From assembly GCA_007116635.1 (NCBI GenBank), contig SKIB01000020.1, positions 1 through 60,072 on the forward strand: DNA of 60,072 bases, read 5' to 3'. Position 1 is the stretch's first letter; every line of letters starts with the position of its first letter. Made by a program: the position numbers and the translations under genes. Below the pieces are notes generated by a model that was given only the letters and a program-made list of their open reading frames with translations, did not search any database and had not been told where the DNA came from. This DNA comes from Saccharospirillaceae bacterium (GTDB lineage Bacteria; Pseudomonadota; Gammaproteobacteria; Pseudomonadales; Natronospirillaceae). This document shows, piece by piece, positions 35,206 through 43,912 of this stretch.

Positions 35206-37097
35206 GGTCGAAAACGCTCCTGATTATTTAAGTGAGGGCCTAGCCTTGCCTCTGGTGGCCCGAGTAAAAAAGCGTCTAGCACCTCTTTGGCAATAGGCCC
35301 CCCTGCCCGGCCACCACTTTCACCATTATCCACGACCACCGCGATGCTAATTTTGGGGTCCCTAGCCGGTGCAAAGGCATTAAATAGGGCATGGGAACGT
35401 TGTCGTTCTTCGAGTGTCTTTGGATCCATGCGTTCGCTGCCATCTGGGCGACTGACCGCTTGAGCAGTGCCTGTCTTAGCAGCAATGTCATACTCTGGAC
35501 TCTGAATGTGCGGCCTAGCAGTTCCCCTGGCACCATGAACAGTTTGTCGCATGGCGGCGAACATTTGTTGCCAGTCGTCAGAATTACTTAGCTGAATGAC
35601 TTCTGGTTCAGGAATAATCAGCGGCAACTCACCACTATGGGTGTTTTTTAGCAACCTTGGATGTACCACTACACCTTCATTGGCCAAGATATTAGTAGCA
35701 CTGGCTATTTGCAAGGGTGTAGCCAACATAAAGCCCTGGCCTACGGCAGTATTTAGGGTATCACCGGCAAACCAAGGTAATTGTCGGTGCTGACGCTTCC
35801 ATTGCCTGCTTGGGTTAAGACCTGCAGCCGGGCGAAAGACATCCAAGGCAAGGTTGCGACCAAAGCCAAACTTATCATACATTTCATGCATGGGTTCGAG
35901 CGTCATGTTGTAAGCCAAATCCCAAAAATAGGTATTATTGGATTCAGCAATGGCCTGTACCATATCGACACGATCACCGGCACCACCTCGCCTGGTAGCC
36001 CAAGTCCAGTTGTAAAACACTCGGTCTTCATTTGGTAAACGATAAAAACCAGGATCACGTATGGTCGTCTGCCAATTGACAACCCCTTGCTCTAAGCCGG
36101 CCAAGCCCACAAAGGGCTTGACAGTGGACCCTGGCGGGTATATCCCTCTGGCCGCTCGATCTAAAAAGGGGACATCAATGGAGTCGCGCAAAGGATTAAA
36201 TACTGAAGCCGGTATGCCACTGACAAATAGGTTAGGATCATAGGAAGGCGCAGAAAGCATGGCAACAATGCCTCCGGTTTCCACCTCTATGGCAACCACA
36301 GCACCTCTGCGCTCGCGAGTTTTCATTGCATCAAAGGCTGCGCGCTGAACGTCAACATCTAGATGCAAAATTAAGTCTTGCCCAGGTATGGGAGGCTTAC
36401 GCTCTAATTCACGAATAATACGCCCATGCACATTGGTTTCTACTTTGCGAAACCCAGGTGTACCATGTAATACATCCTCGTAAGTTCGCTCAACACCGAC
36501 CTTTCCTATCACGTCCATACCGGCATAGCGACCACGATCAAGTACGCGCATTTCTTCTTCATTAATACGCCCGACATAACCAACAGAGTGAGCAAAGAGT
36601 TCACCGTAGGGGTAGTATCGGACCAGAGTTGCCTGGGTGTCTACGCCGCGCAGGTTATGACGTTCTAAGGCTAGAGCTGCCATTTCACTATCGTCCAGCC
36701 CATCTCTCAATACCACCGGAGAATGAGGCCGTCTAGCACGACTAAGGCGTTGATAGAAAACCTGAATTTGGTTGTCATCCAGTTGGATCAGCTGTTGTAG
36801 GTCTTGCAATAACTGGGGCAAATCCTGCACCAATTCAGGAACCAAAACTAGCTGATGGCTGGGTCTATTCTCTGCCAGCAACCGACCATGACGGTCATAG
36901 ATCAAACCTCTCCTTGGCGGAATCGGAATAAGCTCAACCCTATTACGCTCAGATTTGGTTGCAAAACCTTCATGCTGAACCACCTGCAAGTGAAAGTATC
37001 GGTAGCACAACAGGACCAACAACACTACGACCAGAGCAAAAGCCAGCCAAAGCCGATTAAAAACAATCCGTTTTTCTTGGATCTGTGACTGCACCAT
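35202..37097 (-). CDS. mrdA: Penicillin-binding protein 2 (elongation transpeptidase)
   Basis: 631 residues. A short cytoplasmic N-terminus and one transmembrane helix (LWLAFALVVVLLVLLCYRYF) precede the pedestal domain (RNRVELIPIPPRRGLIYDRHG) and the transpeptidase domain. The active Ser is in PPGSTVKPF at about 324, SNN follows in AESNNTYFW, and KTG lies at about 540 in AAKTGTAQAVS. It cross-links lateral wall peptidoglycan with RodA. It lies 8 nt after rlmH. Confidence 0.97.
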   Translation of the reverse strand: MVQSQIQEKRIVFNRLWLAFALVVVLLVLLCYRYFHLQVVQHEGFATKSERNRVELIPIPPRRGLIYDRHGRLLAENRPSHQLVLVPELVQDLPQLLQDLQQLIQLDDNQIQVFYQRLSRARRPHSPVVLRDGLDDSEMAALALERHNLRGVDTQATLVRYYPYGELFAHSVGYVGRINEEEMRVLDRGRYAGMDVIGKVGVERTYEDVLHGTPGFRKVETNVHGRIIRELERKPPIPGQDLILHLDVDVQRAAFDAMKTRERRGAVVAIEVETGGIVAMLSAPSYDPNLFVSGIPASVFNPLRDSIDVPFLDRAARGIYPPGSTVKPFVGLAGLEQGVVNWQTTIRDPGFYRLPNEDRVFYNWTWATRRGGAGDRVDMVQAIAESNNTYFWDLAYNMTLEPMHEMYDKFGFGRNLALDVFRPAAGLNPSRQWKRQHRQLPWFAGDTLNTAVGQGFMLATPLQIASATNILANEGVVVHPRLLKNTHSGELPLIIPEPEVIQLSNSDDWQQMFAAMRQTVHGARGTARPHIQSPEYDIAAKTGTAQAVSRPDGSERMDPKTLEERQRSHALFNAFAPARDPKISIAVVVDNGESGGRAGGPIAKEVLDAFLLGPPEARLGPHLNNQERFRP

Positions 37098-37105
37098 GGC
37101 CTTGA

Positions 37106-37576
37106 TTACTCTTTGTGGTATGGATGACCTTGATTGATGGTCCAGGCTCGATAAAGTTGCTCAGCCAAAAGCACCCTAACCAAAGGATGAGGCAGGGTTA
37201 GTGCCGATAAAGACCAGTGCTGATTCGCCTTGGCTGATAAAGAGGGCAGAATCCCATCAGGGCCGCCTATGATAATCGCAACATCCTTAGCCGCCAATTG
37301 CCATTTATTGAGTTCAGCGGCTAAATCCTTTGTGCTCCAGCTCTTACCCAGCACTTCCAAAGCCACTAAATGATCATTATTAGCTAAGTATCGTTCGATT
37401 CGCTGGGCTTCCTGTTGCTGAGCCCTGGATTGATCATACTGGCCTGTGCGCTTACTGGCTGGAATTTCAATCCATTGAACCTGAAGCTCGCGTGGCATTC
37501 TCTTGTGATAGTCCTGAACACCTGCTTGCAGCCAGGCTGGCATTTTTTGTCCTACCGCCAAGATTTTTATTTTCAA
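37106..37576 (-). CDS. rlmH: 23S rRNA (pseudouridine1915-N3)-methyltransferase
   Basis: 156 residues from TTG 37576: GGAGG lies 7 nt upstream, the protein then begins KIKILAVGQKMPAW as in the family, and the length matches E. coli (155). The longer frame adds ten residues from inside rsfS. A SPOUT-fold knot is seen in VAIIIGGPDGI and LTLPHPLVRVLLAEQLYRAW. It methylates pseudouridine 1915 on assembled 70S ribosomes. It starts in a TTGA overlap with rsfS. Confidence 0.96.
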   Translation of the reverse strand: MKIKILAVGQKMPAWLQAGVQDYHKRMPRELQVQWIEIPASKRTGQYDQSRAQQQEAQRIERYLANNDHLVALEVLGKSWSTKDLAAELNKWQLAAKDVAIIIGGPDGILPSLSAKANQHWSLSALTLPHPLVRVLLAEQLYRAWTINQGHPYHKE

Positions 37577-37914
37577 GCCAGGCCTCCAGGGCGAACACCC
37601 CCCCACAGCTGCTCAAGATCATAGTAAGCTCTTGCCTGAGGTAAAAACAAATGCACGATTACCGAGCCCAGATCCAGTAACACCCAATCGGTTGCACCTG
37701 ATCCCTCCACCGTACCACGAGGCTGATCATGCTCTTGCATCACTTCTTGCACTCGAGCTGCTAAAGCTTGAATATGGCGACTAGACGTGCCACTGGCAAT
37801 GATCATGCTGTCGGCAAAATCCGCCTTGCCTGCTAAAGAAATCACGGTTAGGTCCTGCGCTTTTTGATCTTCAAGCGCCTTAATGGCCAATTGTTCTATC
37901 TGACCCTTGGTCAT
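37573..37914 (-). CDS. rsfS: Ribosome silencing factor
   Basis: 113 residues. RsfS binds uL14 on the 50S subunit and blocks subunit joining during starvation. Family features: VISLAGKADFADSMIIASGT, SSRHIQALA and EGSGATDWVLLDLGSVIVHLF. It overlaps nadD and rlmH by 4 nt each; the nadD-rsfS-rlmH-mrdA-rodA order is widely conserved. Confidence 0.96.
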   Translation of the reverse strand: MTKGQIEQLAIKALEDQKAQDLTVISLAGKADFADSMIIASGTSSRHIQALAARVQEVMQEHDQPRGTVEGSGATDWVLLDLGSVIVHLFLPQARAYYDLEQLWGGVRPGGLA

Positions 37915-38528
37915 GAATAAATCCTATGTTGTTGACAATATTTAAAAATAGGCTCGGGCAGCCAAGCATAGCCCAAATCCGGTTGCTGGCGAATCTGACT
38001 ACTTGCAATGGCAGAGGGGCAAAACTGCAGATGCAACAGTAAACCGCTAGGCTTGCTTAGCGCATGACAGGGCTCGGCAACTGGCCAGTGCTGCTGGGGC
38101 CCTGAAATGCCGGCCTGGCCTGCACGTGGAAACCACAGTATATGAGCCAAGGACAACAGCTGCTGATAGCCATGCCAGTGATGCAGTTGCGAGAAGCTGT
38201 CGCCACCCATAATAAAGACAATAGGCCTTTGCTTGGCTTGCTCCGCTCGAATTTGAGTTAAGCTGTCTAGTGTATAACATGGGCGCTTGGCCCGTATTTC
38301 TCGCCAATCTACAGAAACAGACGCCATTTCTGCGAAGTATTGCAGCATTTTAGTCCGCTGCACAACACTGGCTTGCGCTTTGGCCTTATGCACGGGCTGA
38401 AAAGTCGGCAGCAAGGTCATCTCAATGGACTCAGACCATAACCCTTGCAGTCTGGCAAGCAACTGTAAATGACCAAGATGAGGCGGGTCAAAAGTCCCGC
38501 CCAAGATTACCAAAGGAGAGCAGATCAC
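37911..38528 (-). CDS. nadD: Nicotinate-nucleotide adenylyltransferase
   Basis: 205 residues. It adenylates nicotinate mononucleotide in NAD synthesis. The nucleotidyltransferase HxGH is in [15 protein letters not shown] (10-24), [14 protein letters not shown] binds substrate and the C-terminal SSQIRQ matches the usual ISSTxIR motif. It overlaps proA (38525-38528) and rsfS by 4 nt. Confidence 0.96.
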   Translation of the reverse strand: MICSPLVILGGTFDPPHLGHLQLLARLQGLWSESIEMTLLPTFQPVHKAKAQASVVQRTKMLQYFAEMASVSVDWREIRAKRPCYTLDSLTQIRAEQAKQRPIVFIMGGDSFSQLHHWHGYQQLLSLAHILWFPRAGQAGISGPQQHWPVAEPCHALSKPSGLLLHLQFCPSAIASSQIRQQPDLGYAWLPEPIFKYCQQHRIYS

Positions 38529-39781
38529 TGACGAATATGCCCCTGACCAAAGACAAGGTATTTTTGTGAAGTCAAACCATGCAAACCCACTGGACCACGA
38601 GCATGAATTTTGTCAGTGGAAATTCCAATCTCAGCACCCAAACCATACTCAAAGCCGTCGGCAAAGCGAGTCGAAGCATTAATCACCACCGAGCTTGAAT
38701 CCACTTGCTGCATAAAGGCCCGGGTTTTATCATAATTCTGAGTCAAAATCCCATCCGTGTGATGGCTGCCGTACTGATTGATATGAGCAATGGCTTGATC
38801 CATATCCGCCACCTGCTTTATTGATAAAACTGGTGCCAAGTATTCGGTAGACCAATCCTCCTCATGAGCTGCATGGTAACTGGGGTATTGCGCCAGTAAC
38901 TGTGGACACAAACGCAACTCCACACCCATGTCGGATAATTGAACAAACATACTGGCTAACTGATCCTGCCAATCTTGATGTACCAAAAGGGTTTCCATGG
39001 CATTACAAACGCCATAACGATGGGTTTTGGCATTGATAATGACGGGTGCTGCTGCTTCAAGGTCGGCTTCATTGTCTAAATAAAGATGACAAATGCCATC
39101 CAAGTGCTTAATCACAGGCACCTTTGCATCATTACTTATTCGAGCAATCAACCCCTTACCCCCACGGGGCACAATCACATCCACATAGTCAGGCATCTGA
39201 ATCAAATGCCCTACCGCCTCACGATCCGTGGTCTCCACTACCTGAACCGCCGCCAGAGGTAAACCAACCTCCGCCAAGGCCTGATCAATTAATTGTGCCA
39301 AGGCTTTATTAGAGTGAATGGACTCACTACCACCACGCAAAATACAAGCATTACCTGACTTCAAACATAGGCTAGCTGCCTCAATGGTAACATTGGGACG
39401 GCTTTCATAAATGATGCCTATGACCCCCAAAGGCACACGCATTTTACCGACCTGAATGCCACTGGGGCGAAAACTAAAGTCCGTCATTTCACCAATGGGG
39501 TCAGGCAATTCAGCCACTTGACGCAGGCCGGTCGTCATTGCGGCAATTCGAGCTGGAGTAAGGGCCAAGCGGTCGAGCATGGCATCGTCTAAGCCTTTGG
39601 CTTTTCCTGCTTCAAGATCCAGTTGATTAGCTTTAATCAGTTTATCTTGCTGCTCGTTAATACGATCCGCCAAGAGCAAAAGCACCTGATTTTTATCATT
39701 GGTGTTGGCTCTGGCTAAAACAGCACTGGCTGCTCGAGCTTGCTTACCCAGCTGCTGCATGTAGATTTGTATGTCTTGCAT
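38525..39781 (-). CDS. proA: Gamma-glutamyl phosphate reductase
   Basis: 418 residues from ATG 39781, giving the E. coli length (417); the longer frame reaching 39838 runs back through the predicted promoter. An NADPH-dependent enzyme making glutamate semialdehyde for proline. Conserved: [39 protein letters not shown], the catalytic Cys in [35 protein letters not shown] and [13 protein letters not shown]. proB is not adjacent. First gene of the elongation superoperon. Confidence 0.97.
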   Translation of the reverse strand: MQDIQIYMQQLGKQARAASAVLARANTNDKNQVLLLLADRINEQQDKLIKANQLDLEAGKAKGLDDAMLDRLALTPARIAAMTTGLRQVAELPDPIGEMTDFSFRPSGIQVGKMRVPLGVIGIIYESRPNVTIEAASLCLKSGNACILRGGSESIHSNKALAQLIDQALAEVGLPLAAVQVVETTDREAVGHLIQMPDYVDVIVPRGGKGLIARISNDAKVPVIKHLDGICHLYLDNEADLEAAAPVIINAKTHRYGVCNAMETLLVHQDWQDQLASMFVQLSDMGVELRLCPQLLAQYPSYHAAHEEDWSTEYLAPVLSIKQVADMDQAIAHINQYGSHHTDGILTQNYDKTRAFMQQVDSSSVVINASTRFADGFEYGLGAEIGISTDKIHARGPVGLHGLTSQKYLVFGQGHIRQ

Positions 39782-39814
39782 GGCTCTACTCTTAGAATTG
39801 TTGGTAAAAAAAGG

Positions 39815-39844
39815 ATTATAGCCATCTGTGTTGCGCAAATCGAA
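39815..39844 (-). promoter_or_regulatory. Promoter for the proA-to-rlpA operon
   Basis: On the minus strand a perfect -10 TATAAT (39815-39820) with TTCGAT (39839-39844) 18 bp upstream as a weak -35. Initiation would fall about 27 nt before the proA ATG at 39781, and this supports that start over the longer frame. Confidence 0.5.
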
Positions 39845-39937
39845 TAAAAGCGCACTCTATCCTTGAAACAAACCTTGGCAGCAGCAAGGTTTTCAGCTTT
39901 ACTAGAAAGGGTGCGTTTCATGTCTCTGGAGTAATCT

Positions 39938-40768
39938 TTGGCCAGCCTCTATTATTTGCAACCCTGGCAACTGCTTAGCCTTGTATTTCTTGGCATTGTC
40001 GCCCTGATGCTGGCGATTTTATGGTTAGATCAGTTCTTGGCCAAGCATCATACTAGCCCATGGGTAAGGCTTGGGGTTCTTGGTAGCATTGGTATTTTAC
40101 TGTTTAGCATACTGTATCTAAGCCAACCCTGGCCATCAGCCATTCTGCTAGAACTCGTCTTAAGGCCCGAGCGGTATGATTTAGGCATTGACCTTTGGTT
40201 ACACCTCAGCTTACTCAGTGACCCAAGCCTGCTTATTATGCTAGTGGTGATCATGGGTATCTGGCTGGTGGTACATGGCCAGCAACAATGGCTGGTATGG
40301 CTAGTAGCTTGCTTAGTACTTTGCTTAGCCACTGTCTTTAGCCTGCAACAGTGGCTTCAGGTCAGCCCCCCTGCCAGTATGATTGGACGCACCCTTAATT
40401 TCAGTTTGCCATCAGGAGCCATCACCGGCTTTGCGTTAATAGCAGCATTAGTAAGCATGACTTTAACCAGGCAGTGGCCTGATCTAAAACAGAACTTCCA
40501 AGCCTTAGCCGCTCTGAGTGTGGCCTTGGCAGCATTAGCAAAACTCTACCTTGGGTTTCATTGGTTAACCGACGTCTTGGCTAGCCTAGCCCTTAGCCTA
40601 ATACTTTATGTTTGCTGCCTGGCCTGTTTTCGCTTGTTAAAATTAGAACAAAGTAGCTTTAGACTCTGGCAAGGGCCTTTGATTTGGTTATTGATCATCA
40701 CGGTGTATAGCCATCAACTAAGCTTTGCACTGTACTACAAATTGGACTACATAAGACTATTGTCTTAA
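39938..40768 (+). CDS. PAP2-like membrane protein with degenerate active site
   Basis: 276 residues from TTG 39938, chosen for GGAG 7 nt upstream. Six to eight hydrophobic helices. The C-terminal half resembles PAP2 phosphatases, most like the second domain of DedA-PAP2 fusions: FSLPSGAITGFALIAALV (156-173) and AKLYLGFHWLTDVLASLALS (201-220). The C3 motif keeps H208 and D212, but the C2 motif reads PSGA instead of PSGH (A161 replaces the catalytic His), and C1 reads LQQWLQVSPPAS without the K and RP. It is probably not an active phosphatase. Confidence 0.75.
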   Translation: MASLYYLQPWQLLSLVFLGIVALMLAILWLDQFLAKHHTSPWVRLGVLGSIGILLFSILYLSQPWPSAILLELVLRPERYDLGIDLWLHLSLLSDPSLLIMLVVIMGIWLVVHGQQQWLVWLVACLVLCLATVFSLQQWLQVSPPASMIGRTLNFSLPSGAITGFALIAALVSMTLTRQWPDLKQNFQALAALSVALAALAKLYLGFHWLTDVLASLALSLILYVCCLACFRLLKLEQSSFRLWQGPLIWLLIITVYSHQLSFALYYKLDYIRLLS

Positions 40769-40771
40769 TAC

Positions 40772-40807
40772 AAATTTGTCCTTACACAAATTTTGCCAAG
40801 TTTTTTT
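40772..40807 (+). terminator. Weak terminator-like hairpin after the PAP2-like gene
   Basis: AAATTTGT (40772-40779), loop CCTTAC, ACAAATTT (40786-40793), then TGCCAAG and seven T (40801-40807). The stem is AT-rich and the T-run is offset, so this is a weak call. Confidence 0.3.
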
Positions 40808-40844
40808 ACCGCCAGCTCTTAGTATGACTAATATAACTAAACCT

Positions 40845-41399
40845 CTAATCCTGTAACTGTACCCAACGAGTAATAAGCTCAGCGCGCTGGGCACTGCTTT
40901 GACAATTGAGTAGCAATTGTCGGTCCGTTGCATCAAAGGGCAAAAGGGTAACCAACCAGTTCAATGCTTGCTCGCTGTTTATCTCAGCAGGCAATACCAA
41001 TGACAACAGATCTGGATGCTGGCGCAGGCCCTGATATAATTGATCCACTTTGGCAGGCATGTCAGGCCGCCAAGCATCATCGAGATCGTGCAAAGGCTTG
41101 GCTTGCGCCCACCAAAGACTACTTTCATCCTGCTCTAACTGCTCCAAGCGATAAAAGCCCTCACCACGAATCTGTATCAGCAATTTGCCATCCACCTCAG
41201 GATCAAAATCCGTCACCCGCACCAATACTCCTTTGGGTTGTTGCTGAGGATTATCAAAGGGTAAGCACATCAAGAATTGCTGTTCCTGAGAAGAAATTTT
41301 TGCCATCATGCCCAAATATCTGGGTTCAAACAGCCTTAACTGGGTCCAACAACCTGGCATTGGTAAATGATTTAAAGGAAAAAGAGGTAAATTTAGCAT
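40845..41399 (-). CDS. LON peptidase substrate-binding (PUA-like) domain protein
   Basis: 184 residues, a stand-alone LON N-terminal domain without ATPase or protease parts. It begins with the family's NLPLFPLNHLPMPGCWTQLRLFEPRYL and contains GVLVRVTDFDPEVDGKLLIQIRGEGFY. Function unknown; widely present in proteobacteria. The ATG at 41399 overlaps, on the opposite strand, the ATG of the TraB/GumN gene (CATG at 41397-41400). No good ribosome binding site precedes it, but the conserved N-terminus requires this start. Confidence 0.9.
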   Translation of the reverse strand: MLNLPLFPLNHLPMPGCWTQLRLFEPRYLGMMAKISSQEQQFLMCLPFDNPQQQPKGVLVRVTDFDPEVDGKLLIQIRGEGFYRLEQLEQDESSLWWAQAKPLHDLDDAWRPDMPAKVDQLYQGLRQHPDLLSLVLPAEINSEQALNWLVTLLPFDATDRQLLLNCQSSAQRAELITRWVQLQD

Positions 41400-42285
41400 G
41401 GTGTCTCAACTCAAATGGCTTAAAAAAAGTTTAATGATTTGCACAGTCCTTTGCTTCTTCAGCCCAGGCTTTGCCCAGCCCCTTTATCAGATCAGCTTGC
41501 CGGACAGAGAAATTCTTTTATATGGTACGATTCATATCAAACCCGAGACCATTGCTTTGGCTCCTGAGTTGCTCGCCTTATTAAATGAAGTGGATCAAGT
41601 CTGGTTTGAAATAGAAGCCATGGAATTAGCCAGCGCAGGCCTACTGATGGCACAAGCGGCGCAACGCCCAAATAATGACCTGCAACAGCAACTCGGCGAT
41701 GAACTAATGCTTAAGCTAGAACAAAGCCTTGCCGAGCTAGGTCTTGCTGACTTTCCTTATGAACAATTTGAAAGCTGGTTCATTGCCAACCTTATGACCA
41801 TGCAAAAAATGATGCAACTAGAGTTTTCCAGCGAATATGGCAGTGAGCAACAGCTCAAAGCACTTCTAGGTGATCAGCCGATTAATGGCCTTGAAAGCGT
41901 GGAGCAACAGCTTGCACTCTTTACCAAGTTACAACAAGAGCTAGGCGAACAAGAGTTGATCAAAAATAGCCTAGACGAGTTAAAGACAGTAGCGCAACAA
42001 AGCCAAGTTCTACTGCATCTTTGGTTGACAGCAGATCTAGATGAGCTGGATCTATTAATGCAAGATAGCCTCACGGACTATGGCTACCAAATCATGCTTA
42101 GTGATCGTAATCAGGCTTGGCTAGAGCAATTACTGACACCAGAGCTTGCTGATCTACAACTATTAGTCGCGGTAGGGGCTGGTCATCTAGGTGGCGATCA
42201 AGGTCTGCTCAGGCTTTTTGAGCAGCAAGGCGCCATTATTACTGCACTGACGGCTGCGGCCAAACAGCAAGCAGAGCAGCAATGA
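41398..42285 (+). CDS. TraB/GumN family protein
   Basis: 295 residues. Signal peptide (WLKKSLMICTVLCFFSPGFA), so exported or membrane-anchored. The family's two GxxH motifs are clear: LYGTIHIKP near the N-terminus and VAVGAGHLGGDQGLL near the C-terminus, the likely metal-dependent hydrolase centre of the TIKI/TraB clan. Function in bacteria is unknown. GAGGT lies 9 nt before ATG, inside the 5' end of the divergent LON gene. The last 15 codons overlap the end of mutT on the other strand. Confidence 0.9.
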   Translation: MVSQLKWLKKSLMICTVLCFFSPGFAQPLYQISLPDREILLYGTIHIKPETIALAPELLALLNEVDQVWFEIEAMELASAGLLMAQAAQRPNNDLQQQLGDELMLKLEQSLAELGLADFPYEQFESWFIANLMTMQKMMQLEFSSEYGSEQQLKALLGDQPINGLESVEQQLALFTKLQQELGEQELIKNSLDELKTVAQQSQVLLHLWLTADLDELDLLMQDSLTDYGYQIMLSDRNQAWLEQLLTPELADLQLLVAVGAGHLGGDQGLLRLFEQQGAIITALTAAAKQQAEQQ

Positions 42286-42718
42286 TTTCTTGATTGGCAG
42301 CAGGGAAGCTGTATTGATCCAGTTGGCCAGCAGTGACCCAGCGCACCTCTTGGCCTTCCAGTCCACTTGCTTGGCCTGAAAAGCGAGGCAGCAGGTAGCA
42401 ATGCAAGCGAATATAAAGATCTTCGTACTCATGATTAAGTACAATCAGGCCCTCAGCGACTGAGGCATCCAGCGTCAGGCCTACCTCTTCCTCCAACTCT
42501 CGTGCCAAGGCCGCCAAGGGTGACTCCCCTGCTTCGATCTTACCACCGGGAAACTCCCACTTCCCGCCCTGATGCTTATGCTTGGCACGCTTGGCAATTA
42601 GCACCTGATCTTCAGCCAATAACAGACCAACAGCTACCTCGAGCAGAGGCTTAGCAGGCCTGTTAGGCTGGCCGACAGCATCCATATATTCACTGTTACT
42701 AGCTGCGGTATTCTGCAT
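42239..42718 (-). CDS. mutT: 8-oxo-dGTP diphosphatase MutT
   Basis: 159 residues from ATG 42718, overlapping argJ by 20 nt; an ATG at 42685 is an equally good start, and neither has a strong ribosome binding site. The Nudix box spans residues 58-81 with the expected G-E-REXXEEXG residues (GGKIEAGESP, ARELEEEVGL). It hydrolyses oxidised dGTP and limits A-T to C-G transversions. The 3' end overlaps the convergent TraB/GumN gene by 47 nt. Confidence 0.93.
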   Translation of the reverse strand: MQNTAASNSEYMDAVGQPNRPAKPLLEVAVGLLLAEDQVLIAKRAKHKHQGGKWEFPGGKIEAGESPLAALARELEEEVGLTLDASVAEGLIVLNHEYEDLYIRLHCYLLPRFSGQASGLEGQEVRWVTAGQLDQYSFPAANQEIIAALLAVWPQPSVQ

Positions 42719-43907
42719 TGATTCTAACGTATTCGTTTGACAAATCCGTGGTCCAGACCGTTTCGGCATGCTGGCCTCTGCCCAGTTGCACCCTAATACA
42801 AAACTCTTCTTGGGCCACCACCGTACTACCAGCTTCTTCGCTATAGCAAGCCGCCCTAGCACCTGAGTCAACGATCTGCACCTGATCCAAAAAGATGTTA
42901 ACAGCCTCGAGATTGAGCTGCGCCACACCAGCGCGGCCCACCGCCGCCAGAATTCGACCCCAATTGGCATCACTGGCGGTTAAGGCCGTTTTAACCAAGG
43001 GCGAATGAGCAATGGTGTAGGCCACGGCCAGGGCTTCTTCTTTGTTTACCGCTTGTTCAACAGTGATGGTGACAAACTTGGTCGCCCCCTCACCGTCTCG
43101 CACAATGGCATGGGCTAGGTGCTGCATCAGCTCAAGTAAGGCTTGCTCAACCAGAGCCAATTCTTGCTCGGACAGTTCCAGCTGAATCTGAGCCGTACTG
43201 ACCAGCATACAGGCATCATTGGTCGATGTGTCACCATCCACAGTGATACGATTAAAACTAAGCTCGTTGGCACGGCTTAACATGGCTTGTAACTGCTCGC
43301 TGCTCAGTGCCAGATCGGTGGCCACAAAGCCAAGCATGGTAGCCATATTGGGGCAGATCATGCCAGAGCCTTTAGAAATACCACTAAGGGTAATGGTCTG
43401 ACCCTGCAACTCCAACTGACGACTGGCCCCTTTGGGCCTGGTGTCTGTGGTCATGATACCTTCAGCAGCTGCCGCCCAAGTATCCGCTGCCAGCAAGCCT
43501 GGCAAACTAGGAATGGCCTGCTCGATTTTATCCATGGGCAAGGGTTCGCCAATCACGCCGGTAGAAAAAGGTAACACCTGCTCTACTGGAACAGCAAACT
43601 GCTCAGCCACGAGGGCACAGCAGGCTTTAGCATCCGCCAAACCTTGAGCTCCCGTACCCGCATTGGCATTGCCGGTATTGATCAACCAGTAGCGAGGCTG
43701 TTGCAGCGCCAAATGCTGCTTCGCCAGAGTCACCGGCGCAGCACAAAAAGCATTCGTCGTAAAGACTGCAGCACACTGACTGCCTGGCGCCAACTCAAAA
43801 AGCACCAGATCTTTACGGCCTGGCTTTTTAATGCCCGCACTGCTAACAGCAATACTTAACCCAGAAACGGGCAAAATGGATAAAGGTAGACTTCCGCCAA
43901 CAGCCAT
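42699..43907 (-). CDS. argJ: Bifunctional glutamate N-acetyltransferase / N-acetylornithine acetyltransferase
   Basis: 402 residues. ArgJ recycles the acetyl group between N-acetylornithine and glutamate in arginine synthesis; a precursor self-cleaves before the nucleophilic Thr. That site is visible as CPNMATMLGFVATD at about 190. TTNAFCAAPV, NTGNANAGTG, FSTGVIGEPLPMDKI and GDTSTNDACML are family motifs. It lies 5 nt after the secA stop, and this secA-argJ-mutT order is also found in Pseudomonas. Confidence 0.97.
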   Translation of the reverse strand: MAVGGSLPLSILPVSGLSIAVSSAGIKKPGRKDLVLFELAPGSQCAAVFTTNAFCAAPVTLAKQHLALQQPRYWLINTGNANAGTGAQGLADAKACCALVAEQFAVPVEQVLPFSTGVIGEPLPMDKIEQAIPSLPGLLAADTWAAAAEGIMTTDTRPKGASRQLELQGQTITLSGISKGSGMICPNMATMLGFVATDLALSSEQLQAMLSRANELSFNRITVDGDTSTNDACMLVSTAQIQLELSEQELALVEQALLELMQHLAHAIVRDGEGATKFVTITVEQAVNKEEALAVAYTIAHSPLVKTALTASDANWGRILAAVGRAGVAQLNLEAVNIFLDQVQIVDSGARAACYSEEAGSTVVAQEEFCIRVQLGRGQHAETVWTTDLSNEYVRINAEYRS

Positions 43908-43912
43908 ATTAT

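Noticed and set aside
42719-42973. Long N-terminal extension of MutT
   Set aside because: It lies inside argJ in another frame and is unlike any Nudix protein; the homologous part begins after 42718.
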